From positions 1-64,000 of the forward strand of contig JANLVI010000002.1 in assembly GCA_031363915.1 (NCBI GenBank): a DNA stretch of 64,000 nucleotides, given 5' to 3'. Both the position numbers and the translations under genes were made by a program. Every line of letters begins with the position of its first letter. Position 1 is the first letter of the stretch. The notes beneath the pieces are model-generated. The model was not told where the DNA came from. It saw nothing but the letters and a program-made list of their open reading frames with translations, and searched no databases. This document shows positions 8,540 through 17,077 of this stretch, in pieces. The DNA is from JANLVI01 sp031363915 (GTDB taxonomy: Bacteria > Vulcanimicrobiota > Vulcanimicrobiia > Vulcanimicrobiales > Vulcanimicrobiaceae).

Positions 8540-9046
8540 ATGTACAGGATGCTCCGTTTTGTAGCGCCCGCTCTTGTGGCGTTTCTGACCCTCTCGGCAA
8601 CCGCCCAGGCCGCAACCTACGACTGCACCCCCAAAGCCATTGCAACGAAGAGCGCCTTCGTTACAAACACGTTCAAGGATTTCGTCGCCGGAAAATGGAC
8701 CGGCAAAGGCACCTTCGGTCCGGTATTGGGGAAGATCTGGGACGGCAAAGGCGACTGCGATACGAACGGCGATTCCGTCGGCAAACTTCCGCCCGAAGCG
8801 CAGCTCAACGTCATCAAAACCCACTACTACGGTGACATCATGTCCATTTCGGTCCACATGGGCGCCAAAGACTATAAAAAAGCGCGTGGCTACATGGACG
8901 ATTTTAACGGTGTTCACGGCGCGATCGTCGGACCGATGAAATCGTACTTCGCGGGCTCGTTCATGACGCAAGACAAAGACTTCGCAAGCGAAATGAAAAG
9001 TGTCGACGGACAACTTACGAAGCTGGGGTTCAAGCCGGCGCAGTGA
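8540..9046 (+). CDS. secreted hypothetical protein, 168 aa
   Basis: I do not recognise a family. A GAGGAG-like ribosome-binding site precedes the ATG. Residues 1-24 (MYRMLRFVAPALVAFLTLSA then TAQA) form a Sec signal peptide. The mature protein begins ATYDCTPKA, is rich in lysine, glycine and aromatic residues, has two cysteines (YDCTPK and GDCDT) that could form one disulfide, and ends with a helical region. The stop codon overlaps the GTG start of the MOSC gene as GTGA, so the two are probably co-transcribed. Confidence 0.6.
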   Translation: MYRMLRFVAPALVAFLTLSATAQAATYDCTPKAIATKSAFVTNTFKDFVAGKWTGKGTFGPVLGKIWDGKGDCDTNGDSVGKLPPEAQLNVIKTHYYGDIMSISVHMGAKDYKKARGYMDDFNGVHGAIVGPMKSYFAGSFMTQDKDFASEMKSVDGQLTKLGFKPAQ

Positions 9047-9660
9047 TCGTCTCGGTCAATATCTCGGCCGTCAAGTCGCTGATTATCGACGGCGAATCGG
9101 TCCCCACCGGGATATTCAAAGAACCCGTGAACGGATGCGTCGCGCTACGCGGCGTGAACGTCGCGGGTGACGACCAAGGCGACCGTAGCGTGCACGGCGG
9201 TCCGTCCCGCGCCGCGTACGCGTACGCGCAAGAGGACTACGCATGGTGGGAAGGCGAGCTCGGGCGCTCGCTTTCTCCAGGGACGTTCGGCGAAAACCTC
9301 ACCGTTCGCGGCATCGACGTCTCGAACGCACGCATTGGCGAGCAGTGGGAAGTCGGCAGCGCGGTCGTGCAAGTGACTTCATCACGCGTACCGTGTTTTA
9401 AACTCGCTGCGAAAATGAACGACCCGACGATCGTTCGGAAATTCGCAAGGGCGCTGCGTCCGGGCGCGTACCTGCGGATCGTTACCGAGGGCGAGATCGG
9501 AGCGGGAGACGCCATTACGGTTATCTCCCGCCCTCGTCACGGTCTCACCGTCGCGACGATGGCCAAAATCGTTCTCTTCGAACGCGACCGCGCGCGCGAA
9601 TTACTCGTCCCCGAAATTCCCGAGCACTGGCGCGCGTGGGTGGAAGAGCGAGCGGGTTAA
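9043..9660 (+). CDS. MOSC domain protein (YiiM-like)
   Basis: MOSC domains are found in molybdenum-cofactor sulfurases and in YiiM/mARC-type proteins that bind Moco and reduce N-hydroxylated or related substrates. The 205-residue protein has the YiiM-like order: DQGDRSVHGGPSRAAYAY (residues about 44-61), DYAWWEGELG, TFGENLTVRGID near residue 84, and the conserved cysteine in SRVPCFKLAAKM near residue 120, expected to bind Moco or carry sulfur. The C-terminal 40 residues match the helical YiiM extension. Start is GTG, overlapping the previous stop by 4 bp; the 3' end overlaps the convergent helicase gene by 4 bp. Confidence 0.82.
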   Translation: MIVSVNISAVKSLIIDGESVPTGIFKEPVNGCVALRGVNVAGDDQGDRSVHGGPSRAAYAYAQEDYAWWEGELGRSLSPGTFGENLTVRGIDVSNARIGEQWEVGSAVVQVTSSRVPCFKLAAKMNDPTIVRKFARALRPGAYLRIVTEGEIGAGDAITVISRPRHGLTVATMAKIVLFERDRARELLVPEIPEHWRAWVEERAG

Positions 9661-11588
9661 CGCGGGAGCTTACTCTTGCGGAAACGCGTGGGTTTACGGA
9701 CGGGCTTGAACTGCGTGCGGGTCCGCTTCGCGCGCCCGCCGCGTTCGAGCAGCGCCGACTGAATGTCCGCATCGATGTCTTCGCGGATCTCCGTGATCTC
9801 GGCCGCATTGGTATAGACATCAGAAAAACGCTGAGCGAGCCACAAGTAGAGCGTCGCCAGACGCGAGCGGTCTTCGTAGAGCAGCAGCCGGTCGCGCGGC
9901 GTTTTCCCGCCTTCGATCAATTCCGAACCGTCGACGATGCCGTGCTGTGCGTGACGCGCACCCCACTGTGCTAGGATCGCAAGACTGTTACCGCGCGTGT
10001 TGACCGGCGCGCGGCTGTAGGTACAGCGTGCCTCGAGCGGCAGATTGAGAAATTCCGGCGAGAACTCGAGTGCGATCGACGTTTCGATCGTGTCCGTGAG
10101 GTCGGCGATGCGCACGCCGCTGTCGCCGCCGCGCAACACCCGAGTTTGAAAGAACTGTAAGAGACGACTGACGCGCGTCGTGCCGAGGATGACCGAGAGC
10201 CGACGCAGGTGATCGTCGGTCGGGGAAATCCAGATCGGCGCATCGGTCGGCGCCACTTCATGCATCTCGATGCTCTTGCGCAGCAGCGGGATCGCGCGCG
10301 GATCGAGTGCGCTGACCAGGCCCTCTTCGTGGATCCCGTACCGGCCCGCGCGGCCGGCGATTTGGCGCACTTCCTGCGGCGTGAGCACGCGCATCGCGAT
10401 ACCGTCGAATTTCTCAACGGCGGCAAAAATCAGCCGACGGATCGGCAAATTGAGCCCGAGACCGATCGCATCGGTCGCGACGAGAACGTCGGCCGCACCG
10501 CTGCGGAAACGATCGGCTTCGCGACGCCGTACGACCGGCGAGAGCGAACCGTAAATCGCAGCCGACGAAAAGCCCAAGCGCGCGATCTGCGCTTGCAGTT
10601 CGACGACGCCATTGCGCGTGAACGCGACGACCGCATCGCCGGCACGGAGTGCCGGAAGCGGGATCGCCGCGACGACGCGCAGTGGATTCTTCCGTTCGAA
10701 CCGGCGAATCGTCAGCACGATTCCGAGGCGGTCCATTAAGCGGCGCGCCGCGCGCAGACCTTCTTCCGATCCGCACATCACCACGCGCTTCGCACGCACG
10801 CCCGCGATCGCGAGCGTCCAGGCCCAGCCGCGCTGCGGATCCTCGAGGAGTTGCGCTTCGTCGACGACCGCGACATCGAGCGCGCGAGAGAGATCGATCA
10901 TCTCGACCGTCGAGCTGACGTGCCGCGCGTACGGATGCACCACCCGTTCTTCACCGGTAACAAGCGAGGTCGCCACTCCAAGGTCGCTCAATCGCTCGTA
11001 AACTTCGAGTGCGAGTAGCCGCAGCGGCGCAAGGTAAACGCCGCTCTCGGCTTCGCGTAAGAGCTCGATCGCCGCGTACGTCTTGCCCGAATTCGTCGGG
11101 CCGACGAAATATTCGAACGTCCGCTCTTGTGCGGTAAGTCCCTCGAGATAAAAGCGCAATCCGAGATCCGCTTCGACTTTATCGTCGACCCGCTGGTTCT
11201 CCAGATCTTGATACGCCTGGACGAGCCCGCGACGCGCATCCTCGAGCGCACTGAAAAACGACGACCGATCGTAGACGTGCGACGTTTCGAGATCATCGGG
11301 CTCACTCAAAATTTTTGCGGCAGCTCGTTCCATCGCATGCCGGAATTGACCGACCGTGGGATCGACCAGCGGAGCGACGGAGCGTGCTCCCCCCTCCGGG
11401 GTCATCTCGACCGGTATGGGGACGGGGACGCGTCCCCGAATGATGATCGTACGCGGACCCAACGCGAACGTGCGTTCCGTCCGGATCTCTAGCGTCAGAC
11501 CGCCCACGAGCTTCCAGCCGAGCTTATCGGCAATTTTCCGTAGGCGCGAACGTTCGGCTTTTAGCTCGGTTTTCGGATCGGGTTCCAC
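9657..11588 (-). CDS. SUV3-like DEAD/H-type RNA helicase
   Basis: This 643-residue superfamily 2 helicase resembles mitochondrial SUV3 (SUPV3L1) along its length. Motif I is GPTNSGKTYAAIELL (residues about 161-175), motif II is DEAQLLEDPQRGWAWT (about 241), then YGSLSPVVRRREADRF, VATDAIGLGLNLPIRR (motif V, about 367) and QIAGRAGRYG (motif VI, about 407). The C-terminal region carries the SUV3-specific LYLWLAQRFSDVY segment. SUV3 unwinds RNA and works with an exoribonuclease (degradosome) in mitochondria; an RNA turnover role here is inference. The last 30 residues are a basic tail (RTRTQFKPVRKPTRFRKS) that could bind RNA. Bacterial members of this family are patchily distributed. Confidence 0.85.
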   Translation of the reverse strand: MEPDPKTELKAERSRLRKIADKLGWKLVGGLTLEIRTERTFALGPRTIIIRGRVPVPIPVEMTPEGGARSVAPLVDPTVGQFRHAMERAAAKILSEPDDLETSHVYDRSSFFSALEDARRGLVQAYQDLENQRVDDKVEADLGLRFYLEGLTAQERTFEYFVGPTNSGKTYAAIELLREAESGVYLAPLRLLALEVYERLSDLGVATSLVTGEERVVHPYARHVSSTVEMIDLSRALDVAVVDEAQLLEDPQRGWAWTLAIAGVRAKRVVMCGSEEGLRAARRLMDRLGIVLTIRRFERKNPLRVVAAIPLPALRAGDAVVAFTRNGVVELQAQIARLGFSSAAIYGSLSPVVRRREADRFRSGAADVLVATDAIGLGLNLPIRRLIFAAVEKFDGIAMRVLTPQEVRQIAGRAGRYGIHEEGLVSALDPRAIPLLRKSIEMHEVAPTDAPIWISPTDDHLRRLSVILGTTRVSRLLQFFQTRVLRGGDSGVRIADLTDTIETSIALEFSPEFLNLPLEARCTYSRAPVNTRGNSLAILAQWGARHAQHGIVDGSELIEGGKTPRDRLLLYEDRSRLATLYLWLAQRFSDVYTNAAEITEIREDIDADIQSALLERGGRAKRTRTQFKPVRKPTRFRKSKLPR

Positions 11589-11694
11589 GCAAGCAGTATA
11601 ACGCGACCCGCAAGTTTCTTAAAAACATGTCAATTTTTCAGCCTGCGAAAAGCGAATCGTATAACCCGCTGAGAACTATGACGATACAAAAAAC

Positions 11695-14292
11695 ATGATT
11701 GAGTTAAGCGCCGCGGCCGCGGTTTCAGAGGCCGAGCGCCGCTGCGCGAGTTGGCTCGATGAACTCGTGCGGTCGCGCGACCTGGTCGCACCGCTGCGCA
11801 ACGTGAACGCCGCGGAATACCCGGCAGCCGCTGACCTCGAACGGTTCGTGCGCGGCCTGCGCACCGAACTCTCGGAATTCAGAGCGATCGTCGATGCAGC
11901 GGCAACGACGGCGGAGCTCAACGCGGCACAGCTTGAGAGCTTAGTCGAAAATACCAGGGAACAGCGCATCGTCGTCGAGAGCGCCGCTGCCGCCATCGCC
12001 GAGGTCGATCGGGGTGCGGCGCAGGTCGCACAGACGACCGATGGGCTGCGCGCTGTGACCGAGACCGTCGCAAAATCGACGAGCGGCTACGACGCCGGCA
12101 TCGAACGCGTCATCAGGGCGCTTGCTCGGCTACGCGCGACGGTCGAAGATGCCTCGTCGTTTGCAGCCGCGACCGAAACCGGCTCGAGCGGCATCATCGT
12201 CTTTCTCGATCGCCTCCAACGCATCGCCCGGCAAGCCCGTCTGCTCGCAATCAATGCCGCGATTGAAGCCGCGCATCTGGGCGATCAAGGCCGCGGTTTC
12301 GTCATCGTCGCCAATCAGATCAAGACCCTTTCCTCATCGACCGCTGATTCGGCGCTCAACGTTAAGAAGATCCATAAAGAGCTGCACGACTCCAGCGCTC
12401 GCGTCGAAAACGCGATCCGCGGCTCGTCCGACATCGTCGCCGCGCTGGAGCACGATCTGCAGGACGCGCGTGCCGGATCTGCCCGCGCGGGTTCGCTCAT
12501 GCGCGACATCGACGCCTCGATCGGCGACGTCGCGACGATCGCAGCCGAACAAAGCGCCAGCCTCTCCTCCATCGCAAGCGGCGTCGATCAGCTCGCTAAT
12601 CATGCCCAAAATGTCTCAGAGGCTGCAGAGCGCGCCGGGCAATTGGCGCTCAGCGATGCGATCGCACATCTCAAGAAGACGATCTCGATTTACAAACTCG
12701 GCGAATCGAACGCGACGGCTTCGACGGTAGCGACGGCCGATTTACCGGAAGGCATTCGCGCCTCGGCCCAGGCACTTCGCGACCTCGTCGATCGCGATCA
12801 GCGCGACATGCTCGGCTCAATCATGGTCGTTGCCGTCGCAATAGCGCGCAACAGCTACGAATGGAAGGCGATCGCGGCGTCGCTCGTCGCGCTTCAGAAT
12901 CAGTTGGAAGCAACGACGAACGCGATTGAAGAAACGGCGGCCGGCGCCGAGGTCGCGGGTGCCGCATCCAAAAGCATGCGCGGGTCCCTCGATGCAATGC
13001 GCGTCGGTTTCGGATCCTCCGTCGAGGAACTGCAGCGCGCACTCGAACGCGTCGCGCGCGTCCGCGAGACCGTGCAAGAAACCGAGTCGTTCGTCGAGGC
13101 GACGACGACGGCCGCGACACGGGCCGCGGCGATCCTCGATCTCATCGAAGAAATTTCAAGTGAGACGACCTTACTTTCGTTCAATGCCGCAATCGAAGCG
13201 GCACACGCAGGCGATGCGGGCAGTGGCTTTGGCGTCATTGCAAACGAAATTCGACTACTCGCCGAGGCGACCTCACAGTCCACCGCACAAATCGCAACCG
13301 TCATCGAAGGAATCGCCGAGGCCAGCCACGCGATGCGTGCGACCTCGGGATCGGCTGTCGCGCAAACCGCCGACGTGCAGACCGAGACGAGAGACGTGCA
13401 GGAGACGATCATGAGCCTGCGCGGCGAAATCGATTCGACGCTGGAACAGGCGGGGGAGGTCGCAACCGTCGTCGAGCAGCAACTCGCCGCGCTGCGGAAC
13501 GTGCGAGCTGCAGCCGAAATCGCGGTAAACCGCACGCGCAGCGATACTGCCGCAGCGACCGATGGCCGGCGACTGGAGCTCGCAATGCTCGGCATGCGCG
13601 CGCACGAACTCGCCGCCCGCCGGCCGCTCGGCATCGTTGCCGAAACCATTCGCACGATAGGACTTCGCGTCGCCGAAAAAATGGATGGCGTCTTCGATTC
13701 AGCGATCGCCCGCGGCGCGATCACCCTGGATGACTGCTACGACACCAATTACGTGCCGATCGTCGGCGAGAAAATCAAAGAACTCGGGCGGCTCTTCGAT
13801 GTCTCGAAGGTGCCGCCGACCGGATTCGATCCGCCCAAATTCGCTACACGTTACGATCGCGCCGTCGAAGAGGGCTTTAACGCGCTCATCGACGCCGCCG
13901 TCCCCGAGGACGCCTCGATCAAGGCGATGTTCGCCGTCGACCTCAATGGCTATTGTTTCGGTCATTTCCATAAGTGCCGCCAAGCCTGGACCGGGGACTA
14001 TACGCGCGATCTCAACGACAATCGGATCAAACGGTTTTTCGATGACGAACTGAGCCTGCGCTGCTCGCGCGTGGGCCTGGGCACAGAGTCCGACAATCTT
14101 CCCAAACGCACGGCGTATGCGACCTTCCGCGAACGTGGCTGCTTACTGCGCCTGACCGAACCGCGTCCGTGGGCGATTTTTACGTATGCTCGCGATACGG
14201 GGATCGTGTATAACGATCTATCGGTGAGCCTGTTCGCGCAAGGGCAGCGCGTCGGTACGATCCGCATCATCTACGACGCAGACGTCGTGTAA
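11695..14292 (+). CDS. soluble chemoreceptor with two tandem MCP signalling modules and a C-terminal sensor domain
   Basis: This 865-residue protein has no membrane segment or signal peptide. Two methyl-accepting-type hairpin tips are visible: ARLLAINAAIEAAHLGDQGRG (residues about 182-200, then FVIVANQIKTLS) and TLLSFNAAIEAAHAGDAGSG (about 493, then FGVIANEIRLLAEAT). Each has long alanine-rich coiled coil on both sides. Residues about 660-865 form a C-terminal domain with FAVDLNGYCFGHFHKC and DNRIKRFFDDE, matching a module I know from the C-terminus of proteobacterial MCPs (DxNGY...HN, RIFDD). It contains several cysteines in or next to those motifs (DDCYDT, GYC, HKC, LRC, RGC), so metal or redox sensing is possible. 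No che genes are in the window. Confidence 0.82.
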   Translation: MIELSAAAAVSEAERRCASWLDELVRSRDLVAPLRNVNAAEYPAAADLERFVRGLRTELSEFRAIVDAAATTAELNAAQLESLVENTREQRIVVESAAAAIAEVDRGAAQVAQTTDGLRAVTETVAKSTSGYDAGIERVIRALARLRATVEDASSFAAATETGSSGIIVFLDRLQRIARQARLLAINAAIEAAHLGDQGRGFVIVANQIKTLSSSTADSALNVKKIHKELHDSSARVENAIRGSSDIVAALEHDLQDARAGSARAGSLMRDIDASIGDVATIAAEQSASLSSIASGVDQLANHAQNVSEAAERAGQLALSDAIAHLKKTISIYKLGESNATASTVATADLPEGIRASAQALRDLVDRDQRDMLGSIMVVAVAIARNSYEWKAIAASLVALQNQLEATTNAIEETAAGAEVAGAASKSMRGSLDAMRVGFGSSVEELQRALERVARVRETVQETESFVEATTTAATRAAAILDLIEEISSETTLLSFNAAIEAAHAGDAGSGFGVIANEIRLLAEATSQSTAQIATVIEGIAEASHAMRATSGSAVAQTADVQTETRDVQETIMSLRGEIDSTLEQAGEVATVVEQQLAALRNVRAAAEIAVNRTRSDTAAATDGRRLELAMLGMRAHELAARRPLGIVAETIRTIGLRVAEKMDGVFDSAIARGAITLDDCYDTNYVPIVGEKIKELGRLFDVSKVPPTGFDPPKFATRYDRAVEEGFNALIDAAVPEDASIKAMFAVDLNGYCFGHFHKCRQAWTGDYTRDLNDNRIKRFFDDELSLRCSRVGLGTESDNLPKRTAYATFRERGCLLRLTEPRPWAIFTYARDTGIVYNDLSVSLFAQGQRVGTIRIIYDADVV

Positions 14293-14324
14293 TGGACACT
14301 GCTTAGTCAAGACGCGCACTGCGA

Positions 14325-16316
14325 CTAGACCTGCTGTGCGCGTTTTCCGATCCAGCGATAGAGTGCGACGACGATGAGGGCAAACGCAATGGTGCCGATG
14401 TAATTCGACGCCGTCTCAAATCCATCACCGAGGACGGCAAAAGGCTCGCCTTTTTTTGAGACGACTATGATGCCCGCAAGCAGCACGCCAAAGAGGCTCT
14501 CGCCGACGATAAGTCCCGATGCGAGCAAGACGCCCAGGCGTCTTGCAACGTCGGGGTTTTTGTTTTTTGCGGCCCAGCGGTCGTAGAATTTGCCGACGAC
14601 CGCACCGACGACGATCATGAGCGTGGTCCCGGTCGGCAAGTAAATGCCCAGGCCCACCGCGAGCGGGGCGAGCCGTTTGTCGCCCGTCTTGCGCAGCACT
14701 TCATCGATGGCGACGATCCCAAGACCGACGAGCGCGCCGATCCCGATCAAGCCCCAATCGAGTTTCCCGCCGATGACGCCGTTTGCCAAAGCGGAAATCA
14801 GCGTCGCTTGAGGTGCCGGTAGCGGCTGCGCGGTGACGCCGGCGGCCGAACCTGCAAAGCCGTACGCGTGATTGAGCAGGTCGAGAATCGGCGGAATCAC
14901 GATCGAGCCGAAGATGACGCCGATGATGAGTGCGACCTGCTGTTTCCACGGCGTCGCATCGACGAGTTGACCGGTTTTGAGATCTTGCAGATTATCGTTC
15001 GAGATCGTTGCAATACACAATACGACCGCCGTCACGAAGAGTGCGAATGCGACGAGCGCTTTTGCAGCATCCGGGTTTGCCGGATGTGCGACGGCGACGA
15101 GTAAGAGCGCGGCGCCTAGGACCGTGAGAATCGCAAGACCCGAAACGGGGCTATTCGATGAACCGATGAGTCCGGCCATATAGCCGCAGACCGCGGCAAC
15201 GACGAGCCCGGCGACCACAATGTAGACGATCGCACCGATGATGAGCGGAATCGCGACGGGTCCGAGCACGCTACCGGAAAGAAACGCAGCGAGCAAAATA
15301 GCGAGCGGAATGAGGCACGCGACGCTGATCGTCGCGACGATATTGAACGGGATATCTTGTTCGGTCGTCGGCACCGCGGCGCCGTCGGCCCGCTTGCGCG
15401 AAGCGGCAAGCGACGAGATGACGCCGCGCACGACCGGCGAGGTCAGTCGCCCGAGCGACCAAATCGCCGCGACGCCGATCGTCCCCGCGCCGATGAACCG
15501 AACTTGCGTGCGCCACACGTGCACGGCGAATTTCGCCGCATCGCCGACTTCGGGATGGAGGGCGGTAAGGATCGGCGTTGCGATGCCCCAGGCGATGAAG
15601 ATGCCCACCATCATCGCGACCGCGACGCTCAGGCCGACGAGATGTCCGACGCCGAGCAGCGCAAATGAGAGTCCGGTCCCCAGTCCCGTAGCCGACGGAC
15701 CGATACGCGTGTAGTAAGCGACCTCCGCGGCGAACACTTTCATCGCGGCAACGAGCGCAAAGCCCGCCGATGCGACCGATCCCCACACGACCGCGAGCAA
15801 CCCGATCTTATTTTCCGCAATCGCCTCGGCGCTGGCGGCCGAGTCGCGCGAGCCCGCGCCGACGCGTAGCACTTCCGCCGCCGCGACGCCTTCGGGATAG
15901 GGAAGATCGGATTCGGTCACCATCGCGCGCCTCAGCGGAACCGAGTACATCACGCCGAGGATCCCGCCGACGGTGCAGATGCCAAAGGACTGCCAGAACG
16001 GGAAGCCCGTCCACCAGCCGACCATTACGAGGCCCGGAAGCACGAAGATGATCGAGGAGAGCGTCCCGGCGGCCGAAGCCACCGTCTGTACGATGTTGTT
16101 CTCCCAGATCGTCGCGCTCTTGAAGCCGCGCAGAACGGCCATCGAGATGACCGCTGCGGGGATCGACGAGGCAAACGTTAGCCCAACTTTGAGGCCCAGG
16201 TACACGTTGGCCGCGGTGAATACGAGGGTGATCAACGCCCCGAGGATCACCCCGCGGATCGTCAGTTCGACGCGGGCATCAACGGAGGAACGCGATGGGA
16301 CGGCAGCAGAACGCAA
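14325..16316 (-). CDS. OPT family oligopeptide/metal-chelate transporter
   Basis: This integral membrane transporter of about 663 residues has 14 or more hydrophobic segments and belongs to the OPT superfamily (proton-coupled oligopeptide or metal-chelate uptake). Family marks are GVILGALITLVFTAANVYLG at the first helix, GLTFASSIPAAVISMAVLRG next, WENNIVQTVASAAGTLSS near residue 75 and YPEGVAAAEVLR near residue 150. I chose a TTG start because AGGGGGG lies 9 nt upstream and the helix begins about 18 residues later; the frame stays open to an ATG 117 bp upstream, but that stretch is arginine-rich and lies at the divergent promoter. Substrate cannot be named from the sequence. Confidence 0.85.
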   Translation of the reverse strand: MRSAAVPSRSSVDARVELTIRGVILGALITLVFTAANVYLGLKVGLTFASSIPAAVISMAVLRGFKSATIWENNIVQTVASAAGTLSSIIFVLPGLVMVGWWTGFPFWQSFGICTVGGILGVMYSVPLRRAMVTESDLPYPEGVAAAEVLRVGAGSRDSAASAEAIAENKIGLLAVVWGSVASAGFALVAAMKVFAAEVAYYTRIGPSATGLGTGLSFALLGVGHLVGLSVAVAMMVGIFIAWGIATPILTALHPEVGDAAKFAVHVWRTQVRFIGAGTIGVAAIWSLGRLTSPVVRGVISSLAASRKRADGAAVPTTEQDIPFNIVATISVACLIPLAILLAAFLSGSVLGPVAIPLIIGAIVYIVVAGLVVAAVCGYMAGLIGSSNSPVSGLAILTVLGAALLLVAVAHPANPDAAKALVAFALFVTAVVLCIATISNDNLQDLKTGQLVDATPWKQQVALIIGVIFGSIVIPPILDLLNHAYGFAGSAAGVTAQPLPAPQATLISALANGVIGGKLDWGLIGIGALVGLGIVAIDEVLRKTGDKRLAPLAVGLGIYLPTGTTLMIVVGAVVGKFYDRWAAKNKNPDVARRLGVLLASGLIVGESLFGVLLAGIIVVSKKGEPFAVLGDGFETASNYIGTIAFALIVVALYRWIGKRAQQV

Positions 16317-16519
16317 AACAGAGAACCCCCCTCTACCTGCGCCGCTTTGGCGCGCGAGCGCGGTTCGTCCTCGCGCGCCGGCCGAATCGTTGACGTAACC
16401 CTCTAAGGTTCTCTTAAGGAACCGCCGACACAATGAGTATCGGGTTGGTAAGGCGCTCTCTTAGACGAGCGGCTCACTTCCCGTTCCAACCGCTGCGTTT
16501 TGGGCGTGGGAGCTTCATA

Positions 16520-17077
16520 ATGTCATCCGACAAACCGGGAAACGTCGTCGAGCAATATCTGAAAACGGCGCACGCTCCCCGTGTCGCCGGACAGCGGGAC
16601 CGACGCCTAAGCCGGACATCGGCCGCCGACCGCTTTGAGTCGCCCGCCGCAATCATCCGCACGGTGTACCCGTTCCATCTGAGTACGATCGTACGCGATC
16701 TCACCGAGGCGCGTCATTTCTATACAACGATCCTGGGTCGCCCCGAGCTGCGCGCGACGCCGACGTCGCTGCACTTGGACTTCTGGGGTAGCCAGCTCAC
16801 ACTCCACGGAGTCCCGGGATTTAACGCCGAAGCCCTGCATCGTGAGGTCGATGCAGAGATCGTGCCCGTGCCACACTTCGGGTCGGCCGTCACGCTCGAG
16901 GAATTCCACGAAGTCGCGGGGCGTTTGAAGAGTGCAGATCACGCGCTCGTTCTCGAACCGCATATTCGATTTGTCGGCAAACCGTTCGAACACTGGGTGC
17001 TCTTCGTCCTTGACCCTTCAGGAAACGCGATCGAAATGAAGCATTTTACGAAAATCCCACCACTCACGTGGGTGTAG
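16520..17077 (+). CDS. VOC (glyoxalase-fold) family protein
   Basis: This 185-residue protein has a single vicinal-oxygen-chelate unit of about 120 residues after a basic, probably disordered N-terminus of about 50. The VOC pattern is visible as YPFHLSTIVRDLTEARHFY, LHLDFWGSQLTLHG, and a C-terminal WVLFVLDPSGNAIEMKHF that supplies the usual glutamate metal ligand. The start chosen is the ATG after GGGAG with 7-nt spacing; an ATG 29 codons upstream is possible. The stop overlaps the start of the FAD/Fe-S dehydrogenase by 10 bp, so these two are translationally linked. The exact reaction is unknown. Confidence 0.72.
   Translation: MSSDKPGNVVEQYLKTAHAPRVAGQRDRRLSRTSAADRFESPAAIIRTVYPFHLSTIVRDLTEARHFYTTILGRPELRATPTSLHLDFWGSQLTLHGVPGFNAEALHREVDAEIVPVPHFGSAVTLEEFHEVAGRLKSADHALVLEPHIRFVGKPFEHWVLFVLDPSGNAIEMKHFTKIPPLTWV

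Noticed and set aside
12900..13724. Serine/alanine-rich minus-strand frame opposite the double MCP gene
   Set aside because: Shadow of alanine-rich coiled-coil codons; no signal, motif or ribosome-binding site.
14325..16433. ATG at 16433 as start of the OPT transporter
   Set aside because: The added 39 residues are arginine-rich, lack similarity and have no good ribosome-binding site; TTG 16316 has a strong AGGGGGG site.
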